From Curvibacter sp. AEP1-3 (GTDB taxonomy: Bacteria; Pseudomonadota; Gammaproteobacteria; Burkholderiales; Burkholderiaceae_C), in NCBI RefSeq assembly GCF_002163715.1, contig NZ_CP015699.1, forward strand, positions 1 to 16,489: a DNA stretch of 16,489 nt, read 5' to 3'. The notes beneath the pieces were generated by a model. It saw nothing but the letters and a program-made list of their open reading frames with translations. It was not told the DNA's origin and searched no databases. This document shows positions 13,145-16,489 of the stretch, one piece after another. A program made the position numbers and the translations under genes. Every line of letters starts with the position of its first letter. The stretch's first letter is position 1.

Positions 13145-14203
13145 CTAGGCCGCTCTGCGACGGCTTGAGGCTGACGTTATCTTGCGATAGATAGCCATCG
13201 GAGCGCCTGCGCGTGTGCCCTGCACGCTGCCCCCCTCTGACCCCTTACCGAAACGACCAGCCGCCCCACGAAGACCGCCATAAGCCGCCCTGCCCGCTTT
13301 GTAGCCTGCCTTTGCCATGCGCGGGGTGTTGCTGGCCGCGCCCTTGATCTTGTCGTAAGCCCATCCCAATGGACTGGCCGAGCCAGTGGACAGAGAGCCG
13401 CCAATGCTTCCGGCTAGTACAGGCATTTTGAAGATCGTGAACACACCGGCAATGGCGTATATCACCAGTGCGCTAATTGCCGACATGGTGACGATTCCGC
13501 TATTCGCCGCAGCATCCGATTGTGTGGCGTCATAGGTTGCGCTCATGAGCTTAAATATGAGTGTTGCAGCCATAACGGACATGACGATTGCAAGTCCCTC
13601 CGTGATAACTGTTCCTAGCCAAGCATCGAACCAACGGCGCGTTGATTCAAACATCAGCCCAAGAATGAAAAGCGGGCCAATGGCTAGCGTGATTGCAAGC
13701 CCATATTTTGCTGTGATGATGACAAGGCCAGTGATCGCCGCGCTAATCCACGTCGTGAGGTATACCGTGATTGACAGGAAATAAGCGCCTATGTTGGCGA
13801 GGCTTGCTTTCTCCCAGGCTTGGCCTCCAAGGAGATTGCCTTTATCTAGCATCTGATCGAGCATTTGCGCTGAATCAGTGACGGCCCCCCCTTGCAACGT
13901 GCTTGCTAATTCTGTCGGCCACTGGAAAAGGAAGTTTGAAATATAGCTGGCATAAAGTGCTGAATTTGTTGCCAGCGAGAAGATGGTGAAGATTTTGACA
14001 ATGCGCCAAACACCATCCATAACCGGTTCTTGAATCATGCCACGCATCATCGACCACCCCCACAGAATCACATAGAGGATGAGCAATTGCCGTCCAAAAC
14101 TTTGGAGGGTTCCTGCCATAGTGGCCGCAATATCGGTAACGTACTTTGCTACCGCTGCATCGACATACTGGAACAGCGTTTGAAAAACTTGTGACGAGTC
14201 CAT
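13145..14203 (-). CDS. virB6: VirB6/TrbL-family type IV secretion inner-membrane protein
   Basis: The product is 352 aa; ATG at 14203 shares one base with the stop of the upstream lipoprotein gene. Five to six hydrophobic segments are visible: about residues 38-55 (LLILYVILWGWSMM), 68-85, 137-160 (YFLSITVYLTTWISAAITGL), 162-185 (YGLAITLAIGPLFILGLMF), 195-218 and 238-260 (ISALVIYAIAGVFTIFKM). The central GPLFILGLMFESTRRWFDAW is the usual VirB6/TrbL signature region. The tail is a basic, glycine-rich cytoplasmic segment. VirB6 proteins form the inner-membrane part of the DNA channel. It lies between the lipoprotein and virB5. Having it without VirB4, VirB8 or VirB10 is unusual. Confidence 0.88.
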   Translation of the reverse strand: MDSSQVFQTLFQYVDAAVAKYVTDIAATMAGTLQSFGRQLLILYVILWGWSMMRGMIQEPVMDGVWRIVKIFTIFSLATNSALYASYISNFLFQWPTELASTLQGGAVTDSAQMLDQMLDKGNLLGGQAWEKASLANIGAYFLSITVYLTTWISAAITGLVIITAKYGLAITLAIGPLFILGLMFESTRRWFDAWLGTVITEGLAIVMSVMAATLIFKLMSATYDATQSDAAANSGIVTMSAISALVIYAIAGVFTIFKMPVLAGSIGGSLSTGSASPLGWAYDKIKGAASNTPRMAKAGYKAGRAAYGGLRGAAGRFGKGSEGGSVQGTRAGAPMAIYRKITSASSRRRAA

Positions 14204-14409
14204 TATTTACCCCCGTCTTTTTTCGGTTGAGGGGTGTTATCTGGCGCGATCACAATACGAGGGATAGGGCGATCTTTTCCGGCCATCTTTTGGCTTGTTT
14301 CCGTGCCTTCCTTGATGGTCTTATCCAGTTCGCTTTCCTTGTCGTTGCAGCCTGCCAGGGAGAGGGCGACGACCGCGCCAATGCAAGCCATGAGAATGGT
14401 TTTTTTCAT
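14203..14409 (-). CDS. Small lipoprotein, candidate entry-exclusion protein (TrbK/Eex-like)
   Basis: The product is 68 aa. ATG at 14409 is preferred to a TTG at 14415 because GGGGAG lies eight bases before it. A lipoprotein signal peptide is clear: MKKTILMACIGAVVALSLAG with lipobox LAGC and lipidated C21. The rest is short and hydrophilic, containing MAGKDRPIPRIVIAP, which nearly matches the end of the VirB5 homologue, and a lysine-rich end. Small lipoproteins next to virB5/virB6 genes (TrbK of RP4, Eex of IncN/W plasmids) block entry of related plasmids. The exclusion role here is inference from size, lipobox and position. It is translationally linked to the genes on both sides. Confidence 0.75.
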   Translation of the reverse strand: MKKTILMACIGAVVALSLAGCNDKESELDKTIKEGTETSQKMAGKDRPIPRIVIAPDNTPQPKKDGGK

Positions 14410-14411
14410 GG

Positions 14412-14723
14412 TCAATACTCCCCGCGCTCAACGATGACACCGGCTTGCGCCTGGCGCTCTAGCATCCGCTCGAAAGCGAGATAAGCCGCCATCACACAAA
14501 TGCCGATACCGCCGAAAACAAGAGGCAAGGCCGCTGTCAGCAAGACATTCAGTCCAAAGATGCCCGCGAACTCCGCGACGTGGCCGCTTGCCGCAGCCGT
14601 GCGCCCTTGTTCCGCAATGTCCGACATTGGCCCGGTAATCAATGCCCATTGCCCGGCCAGGAGTGCCACAACAGCAATGCCCGTTGCTGCTTGTGCCACC
14701 TGTTTCAAAGTCAATTTTTTCAT
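14412..14723 (-). CDS. Small membrane protein, first gene of the VirB6-VirB5 operon
   Basis: The product is 103 aa from ATG 14723 with AAAGGA (14737-14732) upstream; a GTG just before it would add one residue. Two hydrophobic segments, about residues 12-31 (ATGIAVVALLAGQWALIT) and 55-83 (FGLNVLLTAALPLVFGGIGI then CVMAAYLAF), flank a hydrophilic stretch of about 22 residues. The C-terminus is charged (ERMLERQAQAGVIVERGEY). Size and two-helix form recall VirB2 pilins or small VirB3-like proteins, but no specific signature is seen. It starts an operon with the lipoprotein, VirB6 and VirB5 homologues, so it probably works with them at the inner membrane. Confidence 0.75.
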   Translation of the reverse strand: MKKLTLKQVAQAATGIAVVALLAGQWALITGPMSDIAEQGRTAAASGHVAEFAGIFGLNVLLTAALPLVFGGIGICVMAAYLAFERMLERQAQAGVIVERGEY

Positions 14724-14758
14724 CACATTTTTCCTTTACGGTTGCTACCCGATTGATC

Positions 14759-14778
14759 GTCTAATACCTGAATTAGAC
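14759..14778. promoter_or_regulatory. Operator-like inverted repeat GTCTAAT-N6-ATTAGAC in the virB6 operon promoter
   Basis: Perfect 7-base arms. On the minus strand it overlaps the -10 and spacer of the candidate promoter TTGCAA (14789-14784), 17 bases, TATTAG (14766-14761). Repression by a plasmid or helper regulator is plausible. Confidence 0.5.
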
Positions 14779-14786
14779 TACTGTTG

Positions 14787-14832
14787 CAAGCGAAATGCAC
14801 ATGTCAAGCCGCTTGTCAAGTTGTTTCGCTTG
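14787..14832. promoter_or_regulatory. Upstream regulatory cluster: CAAGCGAAA inverted repeat and TGTCAAG copies
   Basis: CAAGCGAAA (14787-14795) is inverted at 14824-14832 (TTTCGCTTG). Between them lie TGTCAAGC (14802-14809) and TTGTCAAG (14813-14820). The TGTCAAGC motif is shared with 6748 and 8051. The cluster sits just before the leftward operon's promoter. Confidence 0.45.
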
Positions 14833-14838
14833 TCAGTT

Positions 14839-15414
14839 TTATTTCCCCCTTTCCGCGTTAATCGTCGCCCTGGCTTTGTTGTCCAACTTGTCCCATGAAG
14901 CCGCTACCACTTTGCCCAAGTCGGTAAAGGCCGCGTCTCGCTTGTCATAGGTAAGCAGGTTGGCACCGAGTACCACGCCGCCGCCGACCATGCCGCAGGC
15001 CAGGCAGAGGGCGAGCGTTCGCCAAATGCTTTGTTGTTGCGACCTCAGAACCTTTTGCACTGGTGCGGCTATTTCTGTTTGCACCGTGTTTTTAACGGTG
15101 CGCTCTACCTCTGTCAGTGCTGCCCGTATTGCTGCGCTTGAATCGCGGTCAAATTGAGCCTTAGCCGCTTGCGCGTCCTTTTCCATTGCCGCGCGTACTT
15201 TGTCGCCCTGGGCATTGGTATAGGCTTCTAGTTGCGCTTTGTAGGCATCCCCGGCTTTGATGAGCAAACCGACAAGGCCGGTAATCTTGGCCTCGACTTC
15301 CTCAACTTGACCAGGCAGGACGCCTTTTAGCGACTCGACGGAATCATGCAACCGGCCAATATCACCGAGCATTTCCGCAATGAGCGCATCACGGGCTGTA
15401 GGTTCTGCCGCCAT
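14839..15414 (-). CDS. Coiled-coil membrane protein, TraM-like by position
   Basis: The product is 191 aa; ATG at 15414 with AAGGGG nine bases upstream. Residues 1-125 are predicted helical and coiled (EMLGDIGRLHDSVESLKGVL; LEAYTNAQGDKVRAAMEKDA; AAIRAALTEVERTVKNTVQT). One membrane segment follows at about 130-152 (TLALCLACGMVGGGVVLGAN). The C-terminus is a short charged domain. It is third in the leftward operon after the TraK-like protein and the ATPase, the place of TraM in IncP Tra1. RP4 traM supports conjugation but its biochemistry is poorly known. A structural or membrane-anchoring role for the relaxosome or the plasmid is possible. Confidence 0.65.
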   Translation of the reverse strand: MAAEPTARDALIAEMLGDIGRLHDSVESLKGVLPGQVEEVEAKITGLVGLLIKAGDAYKAQLEAYTNAQGDKVRAAMEKDAQAAKAQFDRDSSAAIRAALTEVERTVKNTVQTEIAAPVQKVLRSQQQSIWRTLALCLACGMVGGGVVLGANLLTYDKRDAAFTDLGKVVAASWDKLDNKARATINAERGK

Positions 15415-15434
15415 GCTTAATTACCCCTTGTGGA

Positions 15435-16130
15435 TTATTTGAAAAGCGTTTTGAAAACCGCGTCCAATTCTTCGGTTACGCCAGCGGCCAGGCGCTTGAC
15501 GCCCACCATTTGCGCGAAGTGCAATTTTTCTTCCGAGTCCTTGGCCGTCTTAATCATTTCCTTGTAGTCGGTCGGGTCGTTGAGAATGTCTTTAATGCTC
15601 TTTTCCGCATCCTTCAACTTGCCGTAAATATCATTGACGTGAATAACGGCATCGGGGCGCAAAGTGAAATTCTTGGCCGCAGCATGGAATTCAAACAGGC
15701 CGGAGAAAATGCGCTCTGGCGTTTCGTCCAGTTCTACCATGTTGAACACAAGCCGGATTTTTTTGGCCGGAACGCCAATTTCTGCAAGCGCCTCAATCGT
15801 GCTGATGGTGTCGCGCTGCTGTTTGTGCTTGGAAATCGTCGGGACGACGAAATAATCAAATTCCTCGTGACTGCCCCGGTATTGCTTCATGAGTTGCACG
15901 AAGACTTCGACGTTAGAGGAGCCAACGTCCACCACGGCATCATCCATCATGGTCAATGCTTCTTGCAGTTCGCCAAACTGCTTACCCTTGATGGCTTCAT
16001 CTTGCGAGCCGTCCGAATTGATGGATTCGACCGGGATAATGTTTGCGTCTTTCAGGCGCGGGGCGAGCAGGTGCCGGGAAATAGTGGATTTACCAACATT
16101 ACCCGAGAAATTGATAACTGCAACTTTCAT
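15435..16130 (-). CDS. ParA/MinD-superfamily ATPase, TraL/StbB-like
   Basis: The product is 231 aa; ATG at 16130 overlaps the previous stop by four bases (ATGA), with AAGGAG upstream. The N-terminus MKVAVINFSGNVGKSTISRH carries a P-loop (GNVGKST, residues 10-16) that lacks the first signature lysine of typical ParA deviant Walker motifs. DDAVVDVGSSNVEVF at about 63-77 is the switch/Walker A' region, and YFVVPT follows near 93-98. StbB of R388 and TraL of IncP plasmids belong to this group; StbB is known to influence conjugation and plasmid positioning, but is not a full partition ATPase. No ParB gene exists here. So the role is more likely transfer- and stability-linked than classical partition. 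Confidence 0.8.
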   Translation of the reverse strand: MKVAVINFSGNVGKSTISRHLLAPRLKDANIIPVESINSDGSQDEAIKGKQFGELQEALTMMDDAVVDVGSSNVEVFVQLMKQYRGSHEEFDYFVVPTISKHKQQRDTISTIEALAEIGVPAKKIRLVFNMVELDETPERIFSGLFEFHAAAKNFTLRPDAVIHVNDIYGKLKDAEKSIKDILNDPTDYKEMIKTAKDSEEKLHFAQMVGVKRLAAGVTEELDAVFKTLFK

Positions 16131-16489
16131 TTACTTTTCTCCTTAATAAGGCGCTTGACGAGGGAATGAGCGGGGTTGCCTGGCTTGCCGATGTATTTAT
16201 CTGCGAGCAGTTCCCGCCGTTGTTTGCTGTCCAGTCCTGCCAGTTCATCGGCGGGGCTTACTTCGCCAGCTTCCGGCACGTCCGGGGAGACTGGCGACAC
16301 TTTCGGCGCTGCACTGGCCGGGGCCGTGTTCGCGCTTGGCATCGAGGCCGGGGAGGTGGAACCGTCCCGGCTTTTGATGAACTTTCGTACCGCTTCCGGC
16401 GATACCTTCAAGCCGTTGGCCGCGAGCCATTCGCACACCTGCCAATTGGCGTAGCCCTTGGCCTTCAGCTCGAAGATTTGCGCCTGGAA
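16127..16489 (-). CDS. TraK-like DNA-binding protein, remainder (same gene as 1-220)
   Basis: This is the rest of the gene that starts at 220; bases 16363-16489 duplicate 1-127 because the circle closes here. The residues unique to this end are a Pro/Ala/Ser-rich linker (TSPASMPSANTAPASAAPKV) and a compact C-terminal part (ADELAGLDSKQRRELLADKY, PAHSLVKRLIKEKSK). Over the whole circle it is 151 aa. The TGA stop (16127-16129) overlaps the ATG of the ATPase gene, so the two are translationally coupled. Confidence 0.7.
   Translation of the reverse strand, partial: FQAQIFELKAKGYANWQVCEWLAANGLKVSPEAVRKFIKSRDGSTSPASMPSANTAPASAAPKVSPVSPDVPEAGEVSPADELAGLDSKQRRELLADKYIGKPGNPAHSLVKRLIKEKSK

Noticed and set aside
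15510..16169. 219-aa plus-strand frame opposite the ATPase gene
   Set aside because: Antisense of a well-supported P-loop gene, with no ribosome binding site and no recognisable motif.

Overview
The window is one full turn of a small circular plasmid plus a 127-base overlap: bases 16363-16489 repeat bases 1-127 exactly, so the unit is 16,362 bp. Most of it is GC-rich with strong Shine-Dalgarno sites, and the gene families (MobC, LPD7-type relaxase, TrwB/TraD-like coupling protein, RPA-type RepA, KfrA, KleE-like and VirB5/VirB6 proteins) point to a broad-host-range plasmid of Beta- or Gammaproteobacteria. The host species cannot be named from the sequence. I see no resistance, metabolic or IS/transposon cargo; nearly everything is replication, stability or transfer.

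Layout. (1) 221-523 is the transfer origin: a long interrupted hairpin with a candidate nick region, and an array of ACAACC repeats. (2) Rightward from oriT run mobC, the relaxase (with a probable second gene nested out of frame), a 126-aa protein, the coupling protein, a 279-aa acidic protein and a 67-aa protein. (3) Leftward from oriT, across the plasmid junction, run a TraK-like protein, a ParA/MinD-type ATPase (TraL/StbB-like) and a coiled-coil membrane protein (TraM-like). This divergent plan around oriT matches the IncP Tra1 region and R388 stb. (4) 6.7-8.2 kb carries a ParE-type toxin with an unusual two-part antitoxin, then two small unknown genes. (5) 8.2-9.7 kb is repA and an iteron origin. 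(6) 9.7-11.9 kb is a structured non-coding stretch followed by kfrA and a KleE-like gene, with a long inverted repeat at both sides of kfrA. (7) 12.3-14.8 kb, leftward, is a small operon with a two-helix membrane protein, a lipoprotein, a VirB6 homologue and a VirB5 homologue, ending in a clear terminator.

How it fits together. The plasmid makes its own relaxosome and coupling protein but encodes no VirB4 or VirB11 ATPase and no VirB7-10 core, so it should be mobilizable and need a helper plasmid's channel. Yet it keeps two channel subunits and a candidate surface-exclusion lipoprotein. The VirB5 homologue and the lipoprotein share a near-identical motif (MAGxxRPIPR). This orphan set is the best candidate for an undescribed system: it may re-tool or block a helper's channel, as SGI1 does with its own TraN/TraH/TraG in IncC pili. 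Other notable signals are a gene nested inside the relaxase, five copies of the palindrome TTTTCGCGNNCGCGAAAA all placed behind genes, and an 11-base motif shared by three gene leaders that is complementary to a possible small RNA upstream of repA.
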